Shown: one piece after another, positions 10,816-24,567 of the stretch | How positions within the stretch are numbered: position 1 is the stretch's first letter | Layout of the letters: each line of letters opens with the position of its first letter | DNA from: Prinia subflava | Taxonomy: Eukaryota > Chordata > Aves > Passeriformes > Cisticolidae | Assembly: GCF_021018805.1 (NCBI RefSeq) | Contig: NC_086283.1 | Location: forward strand, 55,480,705-55,544,704 | DNA: 64,000 nucleotides | Direction of reading: 5' to 3' | The notes under the pieces: generated by a model | The model's input: only the letters and a program-made list of their open reading frames with translations | What the model was told of the DNA's origin: nothing | The model's database searches: none | Position numbers and translations under genes: made by a program

Positions 10816-13804
10816 GCTAATAACCGTCTGCCATTGCAGATTTGCAGCTGAGGAGATACAGTACCAGGCCTCAGCTACAGACCAGGTGTGCTGCATTCAC
10901 AGCCAACACACTGGTGCTTTTTCCCATCCTTCCCTAAATGTCTTCTGTATGAGAAAACTACTGCACTGTAGTATATTGATAACTTTAACTTGATCACAGT
11001 AAGTTCCAAATTAAATAACAAAGACATTTGACATCTACCTTGCCCTCTCTGATCTCTCTCTCTCACAAGTAATTTTCATCTCAAAATATATCAACAATAA
11101 GTCAAGTCTTTTTCTGCCAAGGGGAGATATGTGTTCCTATTGTGGTGGTTTTAACTCAATTGGATGAGTATTTTTAGATACAACTTACAGAAACATTACA
11201 AAGCTCCTAACATGATTTAATTGCCTTGGAGAAAAGTAAATATTAGAAGGTGTAAAGGTCATTCATATGTCAAAAATTTCTATGATTCCAAGGACTACTT
11301 GTAAAACCTTTCTAAGTGCAATAAACTATTCCAGGTCCCAAATTTCCAAAAGTACTTAGCTTTCAGATTGCTATGATCTGTGGTTCCTATTCCCATCATT
11401 ACCAGGAAACAGAAGAAAAGCTTAAAAAAGAGAATGCTTTAGTGGACTATCATACAATGTTTTCTGTGTTGTACAGCTTGGCTGTGAAACATAATTTCAA
11501 GCAAATCTGTAAAGTGATTTATTTCATAATTTGATGGAAGCACAAAGGGTAAACACACATTTTATTTGGGATGCAAGTGAAATAATAGATATCTTTCACT
11601 CCCAATATCTGTAGCCAACATTATATTCTGGTCTTCAGAATGTATATGTATTACATAAAATGGTGAGTCATCCACTACATCACTTGCACTGGGCAAAGAT
11701 CTTCTTGTGAAGATCTCTCAGATGAGACTTCAGATCAGGTGCTAGTGAGGAGACCAAGAAAAGCAGATTCTTTTTTAATAACTCAAGAAAATTAACGCAT
11801 TAGTGATGCAGGACCCCAGTGGCATTTCTTTGGTAATTAATCTCAGATCTTCTCTGACCCCACAGTTTGGTGCAGGGATATCCAAGGTCAGAGCAATGAA
11901 GACTTGTGCCTGTTTTGCAAGAGAGAAAGACCAACCCTTAGCTTGCAAAAGAAAATTCATAGTATTTCATAGGTTTCCTCAATTCCAATTATCTTTGAAA
12001 ACATTGGGACAATTTTCATTTGCTAAGAAACATGCATACAGAAATAACCTAAGGAAGGAAGTCAGAGTTAACATAGATTTCATGGATGGCAGCCAAAAAA
12101 TACAGGAAGATCAAACATGTACAGGAAAATTATGACTGGGAGGATGGGATGGAGGCAGGGCATGAAATAATTCTGTTTTCATATGCTGCTACAAAAGGTA
12201 AACAAGCAAGCAAATGTGCTCTTGTGTCTGGAGAGAGATGTGTTACAGCTGGAGCACTCATCATCACAATGTTTGTATGCTGAATGGTTTTGCCACTGTG
12301 CATGTGAAGCATCATTATGCAGTGGAGGTATTGAGGATCTGGGATATTAATTCAGGCATCCAGAGAGAAAAAAAGACATTAGAAATTCTATTAACTGACT
12401 GATGACGTTAATTTTGATTTTGAAGAGAAATAATGGCAACTGACAAACACTGTGAAGGAAAACTGTACTGAGCCCAGATCCTGCACAGGAAAAAACACCC
12501 AACATATTTCTGAAACAAAGATAATTTGGAGCTCCTGACCCACCTTTGTCCCTAAGGAAGGTCATGGAGAGCAGAACCAAATTGTGTCTTGCTTACTTGC
12601 TGCTCCCCTCCAACTACAATTTCTGCTTTTGTATTTCCCTATGGTCCTGCAGGATTAAGACATATTGCTAGAAAATAAGAGCTGTCTGTTCAAGTATTCA
12701 TGGAGTGGCAAGGATCCCTGTAATCTTGATAAGATAGTTTGACCAGATCAGATACATCTGTATCCATCTACCCTGTATTATTTTTTTCAATGACATGCCT
12801 AAGGAAGAGGGCAAGGACAGGTTGAACATACCAGAGTATTTCACACTGTCATCCATTGCTGTAAAAAGTGAGGTAGTCAGGGCAAGTCACTGGCTCTGCT
12901 TTGAGCTGAATTCAGCACATATGTTACACAAGACTTGAGCTGCCTGAGGGTTTGAGGAGCTCAGGCTGTCCTCCACACAAATCCAAATCTCAGGCACCAC
13001 CCTGGTCACAGTGAAACAAGTAGCACAGACCACATGGTGATCTGCCACAGAAATTTCCTCTCCAAAACTGACGTACTAATTTACTTTAAAATGCTCACAA
13101 GGACAGGCAATGTTTCACAGAAGTTGCTTGAAATGTCCTCTTGAACCTAAGAAATAAAAAGACATTACACTGACTTAGATAATCTATCTGCCTGTCTCAA
13201 AGAAAGACCTCAAATGTCACTTAGAAATGTATTACCTATGCTGATCTAATACATTCAGAATTTAGACAAGTGGGATTTCAGCTCTGTTTGTGTCCCCAGA
13301 ACTTCCTGGTGAGTAACTGCCAGAGCTCCATCCTGCATGCAGCTCACCCTGAGGAGCTCTGTGCCCTTTTTGCTAGCTCTGTTATACCCAGGGCTGAGAT
13401 GCTGCATTCATCTCAGTACTAAAGAGTGCTGACCCTGGGCAGCCATCCCTAACCAGTTTTTAAATAATCAGACTGACAAGCAACATTTTTGAGATCACTA
13501 TTTGCCAGCAAGCCTGCCACCACTTTCCAGTAGTGATTGCTTCCTCCAGCTACACCACATATTTGGGACACTCCAAAAACCGGAAGATGGAATTCAGTTG
13601 GACAGTTTGGCAGCATACATATCTCATAGGGATTCACTTTAAAGGGATGGCAAGGGGGCAATATGCTTTTATCATTTTTTTAGGTTAATCTTGAGATAAA
13701 GAAACCCTTCCAAAGCATATCCCCTCCCACATGCACCTCATAATCCAACCCTATCCCCTATCCCCCAGCTAAACAAGGCACCAGGCAGAGACAGGAGTCA
13801 GCTG
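10816..13804. other. AT-rich unique sequence, no feature seen
   Basis: An open frame of 110 codons (11803-12135, plus) has no recognisable domain and opposes a minus frame of 61 codons. I treat both as chance. No repeat family recognised. Confidence 0.5.
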
Positions 13805-14095
13805 TGGAGTTTAAATGTCTTGCTTCGGTCTTCTCCCAAACCTGTGCATGATTTACTGCTCCAGATGGATCCTTATAACTTTGGGAGACCTAATGAGATT
13901 AATTCAAGGGTAAAGAGCTGGGTGATGTCATCAAGAGAGTTCTTCCAGTCCATTTTCAAAATTTTGGAGAATCTAGAGGGGTCCCAGTCAACTGCAAGTT
14001 TGTAAATGTGATAATTTTCAAGACAGGCAAGAAAGATGACCTTGGAAAGGGCCATGTCTTTAAATCACAGGAGTTCAGGAAATGGCCTAACTCAA
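13805..14095 (+). mobile_element. CR1 LINE, ORF2 fragment (start of RT region)
   Basis: Decayed CR1 ORF2 sequence running from the linker upstream of the reverse transcriptase into the first RT block. Recognisable pieces are 'cttgcttcggtcttct', 'cctaatgagattaattcaaggg', 'gggtcccagtcaactgcaag' and 'ttttcaagacaggcaagaaagatgac', the last matching the conserved 'FKKGKKDDP'-type block. Stops and frame breaks are frequent, so it is a relic. It is truncated at both ends and reads left to right. Confidence 0.75.
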
Positions 14096-15394
14096 GTCAT
14101 ATATTCCACAGATCAGACGTCTCTCTAACTTTACTGGCCTGTAACTTTAGCTAATGATCATTACAAAACAAATTTTAATATTTTTACATCTTTTGAATGT
14201 GTACTAAGTCCATACAATACATAAATTTTTGAAAATACTTGAATTAAGATTTTGATCAAGTGAACACCATGGAAACTGAGGAAATTATCATTTTTTTTGA
14301 AATACACCTTTTTTGTTTGGACTGCAGGGAGTTCATTCACGAACTCTGGGATGCACCACCACTGGGATTTCAAACCTCAGGTACAGCTCTCAGCAGCTCA
14401 TTAGCTGTGGGATGGCACTAGAAATTTGGCCGAAGACCACTGGCACAAAATAGGATTTAACAGTTTGCCAACACCTTGGTGAAGGCTTGAAGGACATCAG
14501 TGGCATTTGAAAAATGGCAGGGCGAATAGGAACATTTTGCACTCGCTAACTGCAGCTCAGACATCTGCTCTGTTGCGATGCAGCTTAACACAGCAGAGAA
14601 TGGACATAGCAGAAAAGTCCATTAAAAACTTTAAAGCTGATTTCTTTCAGGATGTAGCTGGCATTTACTGATTATCAGAACAGATTCTGAGTGCTTTCTG
14701 TTTTGTTGTCATGGAGCTAGCCAGAGGGGAAGAGCTATGGTTCATAGTCCTTACTCACATTCCCACAAACGTGAACCATGCCCCATATGTGCAAAGTAAA
14801 TTCTGTTTTCATCAATAATATTAGGTGTTTAGGGATGAACAGATATTTTCAGACATTATTACTTTTTTGCTGAGTATTATAGAGCTGAAAAGATGAGAGC
14901 AATCGAGAAACTGTCTACAGGTGTTCAAATAAGAGTTAGGAATACCTGTGTTTATCAGGGTCAAGAAAGAGACTATGTAGCCTGATGTTCCAAGGCTGCA
15001 GGTGCTCCTGCTACAAGAATACCCCAGTACAATATGTGGCATACTTAGAAGCAAGTGGCTCAATAGATTTTGCTGCTGAGTGTATCAAGCAGAAATTAAC
15101 CAGCGGCCTGGATGACACATCTCTGGAGCTCTAGTGCTTAGCTATCTGACTGAACAACAGAAACATGAAAATGGTGGTCTCCCTAGCAACAAACATAATT
15201 ATGCCTTTGCCTGAAAAAATACCTCTAAGGTTCAGGGCTAAGGCATATCACTACTAATGCTGAACATTTCATTTTAATGTACCTGACATTCAGCGCTTTC
15301 TTTTAATAAGCAGCAGCCTCGTAAGTGATGGCAGATGATCAAGGCTCAGAATTCTGCAATAAACTGAAATAATAAGAGATCTACTGTCAGGTTC
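14096..15394. other. AT-rich unique sequence, no feature seen
   Basis: No recognisable repeat, no coding signal. Largest chance frame about 80 codons (14821-15063, minus). Confidence 0.5.
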
Positions 15395-15525
15395 TAGTGA
15401 CAGAATTGAAGTTTTAGTAAGTATTCAAGGCAGGTGATATGGCAGTCTGGTCTAGCAGAAGGGGAGTTGCAATGAGACGAGCCTTAAGGTCCAGACTATT
15501 GTATGATTCTGTTGATTCTTTGGAC
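15395..15525 (+). mobile_element. CR1 LINE, short 3' end fragment
   Basis: The segment 'atatggcagtctggtctagcagaaggggagttgcaatgagacg..ttaaggtccagactattgtatgattctgttgattct' (given in part) follows the CR1 terminal region and its ATTCT-type tail. It reads left to right. The left edge is approximate because divergence is high. Confidence 0.6.
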
Positions 15526-16262
15526 ATCTTCCTTCATTGATAAGAAATAAATACAGACACAGTGATACATCATTAATGTCACTGTAAACCTCAGAGCTTT
15601 ACTCAAACACATAGTTAGCATTACATTTAGTTGTATTTATTGAAGACCTTTGTTTGTGCTTCTAGGAGCTCTGTTTCTTTTTTTATCCAAAGGATATAAC
15701 TGTCCTTTAGCTTCCTGTCTGAAACTCAGTTTTCTCTGACTTTTGTGAATGTTACTGTGTTGTAATGATAACCAAGAGCAGTTGAAGCAGGTGGTGTATT
15801 GTTAACTTACAATCTGTACTTTGCCTCCTATCCCATGACCTTTTTTAACTAACAAGCTTCAAGCAGTTACAGTTTAAAAAACAGCAGTGAAGTGATTTAT
15901 GCTACATCTTAGGAGTCTGACTCTCAGAAGTCATCATGGAAGATTCCTATTTTAATACATTCTAAGAGCTGCTGCAATATCCTTTTTCCATACTCCAACA
16001 CAGATCCAAACTATCTGACAAGGTGTTGAGAGACATCCATCCACCACATTCAGGCGAATTAAGATGTTAATTTCCACCACCTCCTGTTGTTGCTCTCCAC
16101 ACTTTATTGTTCTTCTAATCTGGAAACACTCTTTCTGGTCTGGAAAAAACACTGCAGGCAGAAAGCTTTGACCAGCATTTAGTAAGAGGTCATCTTTGTT
16201 CTGCTCCCTCTATATCTTCAGTGACTTTTCTGTTTCTTGCAACTGTTTTTTTCACTAGTGCC
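15526..16262. other. AT-rich unique sequence, no feature seen
   Basis: No ORF beyond 66 codons and no recognisable repeat. Confidence 0.55.
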
Positions 16263-16278
16263 CTGGCCATATGGCCAG
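16263..16278. repeat. 16-bp perfect palindrome
   Basis: ctggccatatggccag equals its own reverse complement. It is isolated in unique sequence. A dyad binding site is possible but nothing nearby supports one. Confidence 0.8.
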
Positions 16279-19200
16279 ACATAACTGCACTGTATAAACA
16301 GTGTGAGGCACACAGCAAAAAGAAAGCATTCACTTTTTAAAGATGTCAGAAATGTTCCCAATTAGTCTTCAGAGCGAGTTGTGCTGTACAGCAGCATCCC
16401 TCCGTTGGTGCAAACTGCAGTGAGTTAGAGTAAACTGAGGTATAAAAGTGAGCATGGTGAACAAAATCAAACATGATCAAGGGTTTGCAGGCATTTGGAA
16501 TGATCCATTTGCAGAACAACACAATATAAGCATACTATGAGACAGGAAGATTGTAAAATGTTATGTATTACTAGAAAGGCATTCAAATCTACTTGGTTCC
16601 TGCATAACCTACATACAATATAAATATATGTAGATGAAAGCGATTCAATAACTGCCAGTAATTACCACAGTTACCTTCCATGCAGACTGCAACTGCCTGC
16701 TTGAGGAGATATTTGCAAATCAGTTTGGCCTATTTAAAAAAAAAATCTATATTTTTCTCTTTTCCTTCATTTTTTGTTTTCCATAGGAAAGTATCTCTAC
16801 TTATCTCTTTCCCTTTGAGTTTATTTGATAAGTTTGTCAATACAAGTGCACACAGCTGTAGTTGAAGAGCATCTGAGAGGCATGTCTGTGCCAATGCATG
16901 AAAAGGGGAATTAAATACATTCTGAAAAGGCAAAGTAATTGAAGCTGCCAAAGCTTTGACTATACAAGCTTTGATTTTCAGCTCATAGCAGCAGACTAAA
17001 CTGACAGGATCAGAGCACTTCTCGTTTGCTTTTAGTGGGGGAGAGCAGGGAGAAGAGACCAACCTATGCAGATTGGAACTAAATGGCAAGCTTGTAAGAA
17101 GGAAAAGCACATCTACCACCAAACTATTTAAATAATAGATTGTAAGTGCCTTTCAAATCATCTGGAATAGCAAAAGGTCTCCTAAAGGCTACATCATACT
17201 TACAGCTGAAAATTTCTATTGTCACCTTCAATGCAAATTTCTTTTGATGGTGTGTAATTCAGCGTGAGCCTCTCTCTCTTCTCTATGTATCCAGGATAAA
17301 TTAAGAGGCACTGCAGAGATTGCAGAGAATTGCAGAGATCTTAGATGTCCAAAGCATGTTTCCTCAACTGTAAAACTGAATTACAATACTTGCCTGCCTA
17401 CAAAAAGACAGCTTTTCTGTGAAGTCTTCCAGGCAGGGTGTGATGACTGCATGGCACTGCATGCAACACTGAACTGCTACATCTTACCATAAAAAGAAGT
17501 TCTTAGCTGGCACAGAGCATGGACTGTATGTTATTTATAACCTTTTATCATCTCGAGTACTCATTTTTCATGTGAGACCATTCCCTCTCCAGCCAAACCT
17601 GAGCATCTTTCTATTTATTTAGGCTGGTTTCATGGGGATTGCACGCTGCAGCTGGGAAAGTCTTTGCTGAAGGCTTTCACTGTTTCAGAGGGTTTCTTTC
17701 TGCCTAAGCTGGGTGTTACAATAAGAAGAGAGAATCTTTCTTAAACACCAAATAATTTTAAACACAATCACCAAAGTGTGCTCCTCACTAGAAACTGATG
17801 GCTTTCTGGTCTGTAATTTCCTTACCCAGCAGCATTGTCAGTGGAATTACATGTTTATTAGTTACTGCATGAGCTTGCTCATCTGAAAGCAACTTAAAAA
17901 TGTTTCTGCAGCTGAGCAAATTTGAAAGTGGACCTTGTAATATCCTGCATATAGAATACAGCACTTTATCAAAAACTTAGTAAACAGACAAGTACAAGAA
18001 GCCTCAAAAATGTGGTTATTACACATCACCCAGATCAAAATTACCAAAATTATCCATTTATTGTTACTTTTCATATTCCATTGGCAGTAATAATAGGTCA
18101 TAATGAGTATGACTACAAAACAAAGTGGTGGTTAGAGAAACATTGCTAATTTATTTGTTAAAAGTATAGCCTAATACATGATTGAGAGAGTTGCTATACT
18201 ATCTCCTCACCCTAAGGAGATGCCAGGTTAAACCTAAATTTTTATCATTCCTACAATACAAATTTCATCACCCTTACAATCCTGACCCAAACCCTTTCCT
18301 TGTCAAGTCTCCTGGAATAAAGGTCCTGGAATAAAAGTCAGAATTGTGCAAAGTGAATTCAAAAATTTAAAGATGGACTATTGCCTGCAGAGTGGCATAG
18401 AACTCTGCTATCAGTGCTACAGTTTGCAAGTATCTGCTTTTGCTACTCTGTATAAAAAAATTCAGGTTTCCAGGAATGACTATACTTGGGGCTGATCTCC
18501 CCCTGAATGTTTGCTGGACACCCTCCCTAAAGATTTCCACCCTTTACCAAACACTCCTCTATAACCTGAACAAGCAGAGCTGAGGAAGTTTCTAAAACGT
18601 CAGTGACATATATAAATAGGTAGGTCAGTAAGTAGCTATACTACAGAGACTTCAAGGCAATTGCTAAAATATTCACTACAGCTTCAGCTGGTGAAATAAT
18701 TCCCTACCTCTTTTGTCTTACAACATTATTTGTAGGCACTGGTTTCCTGCTATGACTAATACCTATAGTGAAAAGTAATTTGCAGACTATAACTAAAACA
18801 GACCAGCTGAATTTTCTTAACCCTATTGCTGAATTTGACAATTTTGATTTATTCCATTTTTTAAATTTTCTTTTATCTTTTTAGAGTGTCAGAGTTTTTT
18901 GCAAATATTTAACCTTTTTTTTTTGAGTATAAGATATCCCAGTAATTTGTTGTCCTAAAATTATGTATTCTAAAAGAATTTATATGAAAATTAAGTACTA
19001 AATGATAATATTGATAATATGTCGTACCATAGGTTTAAATGCTCATGGTTTCCAAGTTTGAATTTTTTTTAGTACTGATTAAGATTCTTGTCCTAAATAA
19101 GGAGGTAGATTGTAGTTACAGAGATCCCTAATTTAATATAAGGTATCTGGAAAGGTTTCCTAATATTGTCAAGATTTATTTCCTTTGTCTGCTTCTGTAG

Positions 19201-21585
19201 TTGCTAGTCAGACATGTTCTTACCTATATGCTTATTGCCTGTATAATAATTCCAATCCTGCCTTACATTTCCTATAAAATCTTCTCTTGGGATTATCTCG
19301 TGAGATTATCCAAATATCATAGCCTTGGCATTAGACTCACATAATTTCAATCAGTTCAAGTGATTAAGGAACTGGAATCCAAACAGGTTTAATAGTTTAA
19401 AAGAATTCCCTGTAAATCTTTACATTTGAATTCTGATAAAGATTTAGAGCTTACCAGACTCTATTAAAGGCTGAAACCTGTACCATTCCTTTTATAATCT
19501 ACAAGGAGCTGGCCTAAAGACATGTTTGTAAATTTCCAGTTAAATGAAATGTAATTTTTGTCATGAAAATAAAAACAAACAAAAGAAAACAGGAAATGGG
19601 TTGAGATTGGCTTGTCTGGAGATCCACAGTCAAACTAAAACCTCTTAACCTGTACTAAAACCTCTTAAGAATGGAAGAGTGATTTTATCTGCACAATAAG
19701 AATTATGGCATTTATTTTAGCTGTCAATATAAAAAAAATCTTTAAATAAAAATCTGCTGATTATTTTACAACTGTATAATAATTCTGTATATATGTCAAT
19801 ATTTAAATAAAATACCACTTTTAAGCAATTTTCCAATCATTTTAGATTTTGACAAGTTTTTTTCTTTTGCTTCTTTTGAAATTACAGGTAATTTCTTAAA
19901 TTCTTGAAGTTTAAAGTCACTCACTCATTCTCTTCTCTCTTCAGCTTGATTGTGTTGCAAGCTTCCAATTCAATACCTTTCCATAATGTTTGTTTTCTAA
20001 AATAATCTTTAAATGCATCACTTGCCCATAAAGTGGCTTTGTAAAAGCTAGTAGATCAATAATCCATAGAAGCAGGAAAATGTTTTGTCATCCTAGGTTG
20101 ATTCAGGGAAGGTAAAAATGAGCAATGTTTCTGCACCACATTACATTCCCTCAGTGAGCAATCATCTCCTTTACATATATCTGCTATGCAGCTGCTCATG
20201 GAGTATGTAAGATAGATTGTCCAGCACACATCCCACTCAGGAATTTAGATGCTCAAGGGATGTGCCTACATTGTCTTCCCTGGCCAGCACTCACAGCTCT
20301 GTGATTTAAGTTATTGCAGGTGAATTTTTATTCTGAAATTAGAACATAACCAAATTTTGCAAGAGTTTGGCTCAAGATGAAACTTTCAATCTTAACATTA
20401 CCAAACAATTTTTATGTCCTGATATTGTTAAAAAGTGATGCAGAAAAAAACCCTGTTTCTGACTATTTTCTTCACCTAATAAAAACTGATAGCTCTTGCA
20501 TATCCTTTTTAACCCCATATAGAATTTGATGCTTTATTTTTTTATTAACAGGATATTAACAAGATTATAAAAGACTTATTTCCATGTGCATAATTGTAAA
20601 ACATATTAGTAACACTGTTTCTCACTACATTTTTTCCAAAATAATTCTTTCAGGTGCTATGTATTTTTAAAAAAATAATGCAGTGCAAAGTATTTTGCCT
20701 GAATGCAAGTTAATCTGAAAGATAATAAACCTTTTAAAAATGCCAAAGTGGTTCCTTAAGTATTAAAACCCATAATAAACTAATATAAGAAAAAGAGGAC
20801 ATATTTTTTGCTATTTATCAGGCAGAATTTTGGTGAGTAATGTCTTATACCTTGTTAGATGTTCTGCTAATTATTACTAAGGGCAATTAGCAATGCAGAT
20901 CACAGCACAGCACGTGCAGTCAACGAAAATCACTACTGTTCATTGGTGATTTGCTATTTGGACTAAATTGATCAGGAACAGTGCTTCACTAGAATATTAA
21001 AAGAGTCAAAGATACTAGGCTCCAGACTAGGAGCTTAAAAGCAAAGAAAAAAAGGCAACCAGATAAATTAAGTGCATCTCGAAGTTCAAAACACATGTCT
21101 ACAGCCATAGATCAAGAAGTAAGATATAGAAGGAGTTTCAGCTTTTGAAAAACTTGCTGCCATTTTGACTATGTACACTAACAGGACTATTGGGAAGGGA
21201 TAAACAACAGACATGAGATTATCTTCTAAAAACTGGTTAAATTAAGTTAAAAGTTTTGGTATGAAAGGCCCCTAGGGAGTTCAGACCTGAGCGCATGATA
21301 CTGCAAGAAATTGTGTTTATCCTAAAAAATCATCAGAATTGTGCTTTTCTATGTTACTGGTGAAAGTCTGACATCTGTATTCTTGAATAGTGAAAATTGA
21401 GGGAGGCAGTCTGCAGCTACAGAGGTCAGGAGATTTGTGTGCTTGCTTTTTGCTTTTTGCACACAATAAGACAAGATTAGCAAAATGAACATCTATCTTC
21501 AGTGCTAAGCAGCACCAAAATAATGTTCCCATATCCAAAAATAAGGTGGGTAAAAGCATCAATCAGAATTACAAACTCTATTTAC
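16279..21585. other. AT-rich unique sequence with small tandem duplications
   Basis: Small duplications only. Three copies of 'tgcagaga' lie near 17313-17340, 'cctggaataaa' is doubled near 18311-18338, and 'actaaaacctctta' is doubled at about 19636-19669. A minus frame of 130 codons (16730-17122) has no recognised domain. The stretch 18.8-20.8 kb is especially AT-rich. Confidence 0.5.
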
Positions 21586-22538
21586 TTTTGACTTCTAACT
21601 AATTTTTATAGTATTTGATAAACTGTTAAGGAAAGCAGAGAAAGTTCCCGAATTTTCATTAAAACAAGCAGAGGAGCACATAAGCTAAAAGCCTGTGAAT
21701 CATCAAGGGATCTCAGAGGAACTGCTAAAGGTGAGCCTTATTAAAAGTCACTGGAATTCAGCATGTGACAAAAATCATATGCCCACACACTACAAGCAGT
21801 TAAGAGTGCATACTCTCAACCAAGAGGAGATCTTCTTGAAAGATATCAGCATGGCAATTCCTCAGCTTGACATGAAAGAAACATTTTTAATGCACAGGAA
21901 AATCATCCATGATCCACAAAGTCAATAACTAAATAAAACTTTTCCTTAGGTTCAAATGAATGGAAGCACTGAAAAATGCATACAGCCAAAAATAAGACAG
22001 GCAAGTAAAAGACATGATATAGCCAACATTGTTAAAAATAGCCCTTGAAATAGGAAGCAGTTTATTGTTGCCAGAAAAAGAAATCTATTAACTTCCCTAA
22101 GAAAGTCTTACCAAACACAAGTGAAAGAGATTATGCTTATCAAGTGTTTCATTTTTAGATGAAGTATCTATTATGAAATTACCTTGGAGATGTATTTCAC
22201 AATAAGATACAGGTGAAATTCTTCTTCCCATTATTCCCATGCAGAATATCTTAGTGGAACATAGCAGGAAAATAATAAAATATCTCCCACCAAAATTATG
22301 CAGACAGATTTTGATGCTTATTCAGTTAAAAAGTAGAATAACACTGGTGAAATACAGCTTATAACCACTGACTTTTTAAGATCTGCATTAGAAATTAACA
22401 TCGGGATATCTACTGACCTGTGGGTGTGTATTGACAAAGAAGGCAAAACAATATACTCAAAATATGAAGTTCCAGAAATTACCAATATTTTTGGAAACAA
22501 GATTGTATCCACCTCTGGTGGAAACAGCTGTCACTAAC
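21586..22538 (+). pseudogene. Decayed coding-like segment, origin unknown
   Basis: One reading frame (codons beginning at positions congruent to 21695 modulo 3) gives coding-like text for about 950 bp. It is broken by scattered single stops, mostly TGA, TAG or TAA, rather than by frameshifts. Examples are FDKLLRKAEKVPEFSLKQAE near 21610-21670, the 77-codon block 21695-21928, KIRQASKRHDIANIV near 22000, and LWVCIDKEGKTIYSKYEVPE near 22420-22480. The frame then ends at TAA near 22538. The residue mix (charged, balanced, with Trp and Cys) is unlike chance AT-rich ORFs. I cannot name the family. It could be an old processed pseudogene, a decayed large exon or a mobile-element ORF. No poly-A tail or flanking repeat was seen. 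Confidence 0.4.
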
Positions 22539-24035
22539 AGCAGAGGCAGGCGTAGATGAGCACCTAGAGCACCTCAGTGATGTCTGCAGATCTCAGTAGA
22601 GAGAGAATTTAGCTGTTGAGATGTTTGCTCAAGAAATCCTCATAGACACAATTATTACATTAGGCTGTAATAAAGAAGTCCCAGAGCATACCACAGCTAA
22701 AAGCAATAGATTAAACAAAGCTAAACAGTGTGCTGACATCCACAAAACACTTCATGTAAAAGTACTTCAAGCTTGCTCTCTGGCTATTTATCAGATTTAT
22801 TATACAGCATTGATGTTTATTAGCTGTTTGTTACTTTTGGCTCGAAGGCGACAAAGAATGGTAATTTTTAAGAGCATGTAGCCTTAGCCATATTGATTAA
22901 CAAAAAACTCTTGATCAGCAAGATAGTTAATGATCCAAGTGTGTTTTGAATTCCCAGATTTAGAGTGGCTTTTCATGCTGAGATAATCTTTACACTGTAA
23001 AGACATGACTTTCCCAAACTTTCTCTTTTCTTCCAGAGAAGTGCACAAATATCAGTGGGTTAGGTACCACTACAGGGAAACCAGAAGGTCTGCCTCTTCT
23101 CAACTTCACTGCTTTCAAAGTTTAATAAACTGTTGAAGGGATGGGGGAGAAGAAGACAATAAAGTGGAGAAAGGTGCATCTCACTGTCTTGAGTCCAATG
23201 CCACTATATGTTCATCAAAAGGCACAGACTGAAAGATTCTTTGGTTGCAGCCAGAACATACTGTATAAAATACATATAGGTGTCATGCCAAATATGCCTT
23301 ATTTATATTTTGACATTAGGCTTCAGCCAGAGACCTCTGAGAACACGAATATTTTCTTATCAGCCCACAACATAAAGGTGAGGTTTTTGGGCTATTCTTT
23401 AACACAGTAACACAAGACTTGTCAGATTTAGTGAAGCTTCTGACCAATTGTTCCCATAATTCTGCTCTATCTTCTTGTTCATGGAGTAAGTAAATTCTCT
23501 GCTTTTGCTTGTTCCCCTGTCAGAATTCTTCATTACTCTGACAGCAACTTGTCTGTGCCAGAATAAGCGGAGACAACTGAAAGAAAACTTACACAAAACT
23601 TAATTGTCATGACAGATTTCTCTCAATGCTATTTTCTACTGTGCTTCACAAACTCCACTATAGACAAAGGAACAAGGGCATCAAGGGCAAGACCTAGAAT
23701 TCCACAGCATTCAGGGTTTTCTGCAGATGAACCTAATCATGAATATATTTTCTGTTGCCATTAAAAAATAACTTTAAAAAGGGGGGGGGGAGGGGGATGG
23801 TTTGTAACCTATGAGCTTTCCATGTCTCTTCAGTAGCAATTCATACATCATGATAAGCTATATTTCTGCTTTCATAATTGGAAGATTAATAAAGCCGTAG
23901 AGCATCAGAAGGGTTCTCACAAGAATTACTGAACTGCACACTTACCTACCTGTCTTGTCTTTTACATGGTATTCTGCTTCCATGTCATGTTAGAAACACT
24001 GTTGTACAGACGTGTGATAAGGGTAAAGGGAATTG
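22539..24035. other. Unique sequence with a G-run
   Basis: Open frames of 86 codons (22621-22881, plus) and 89 codons (23141-23410, plus) lie downstream of the decayed coding-like segment but in no shared frame. Their link to it is unproven. A near-continuous G tract lies at about 23781-23796. Confidence 0.45.
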
Positions 24036-24290
24036 ATTTACGATAATTGATATTACATTGGACATGAGGAAAAATGTCTTCAACCAAACATAGGAATAGG
24101 CAGGCTGACAAGGGGTGTAGATGAGTCACCATCCCTGCAGGTATTTAAAAGACTTGCAGATATGGTGCTTAAGGATGCCATAATGGTGGATGGTTTAGTG
24201 ATAGACTTGGAAGTACTCCATGTTGGTAAGCTCTTGACCTTTCAGAGTACAACCACATTGATTTTATTTTCTACTGACCTTTTTCATGAC
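24036..24290 (+). mobile_element. CR1 LINE, 3' end fragment
   Basis: Segments 'ggacatgaggaaaaatgtcttca', 'gtcaccatccctgcaggtatttaaaagac', 'gatatggtgcttaaggatgcc' and 'tggtttagtgatagacttgg' follow the CR1 3' end in order. The terminal ATTCT tail is mutated beyond recognition. It reads left to right and lies about 270 bp to the left of the ERVK-like element. Confidence 0.75.
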
Positions 24291-24561
24291 CAAACTTCCT
24301 TTTAAATCACTCCCACAGAATAATCCGGTATAGGATCATGCATTTTGTATTTAAGACTGTAAGATGGTTGTGAGATATGGAAAAGAAGAAAAAATTTTGT
24401 TGTAGAATAATAATTTGAAGTATCATAGTGACAAAAAGCCCCTCATGCTCATGCACCGTCTCTTTTAGTACTTCAAGGACTAAATCTGATGTTGTCCTCT
24501 TGCTTTGCTTTTAGGCTCACTGACTCCAGTGCATATTGAGAAGGAAAATGAACTCAGAGTC

Positions 24562-24567
24562 TCTATT
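24562..24567. repeat. 6-bp target-site duplication, left copy
   Basis: tctatt immediately precedes the left LTR and is repeated exactly at 27427-27432 after the right LTR. Six base pairs is typical for ERVK/alpha-beta-type integrases. It defines both outer LTR borders. Confidence 0.85.
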
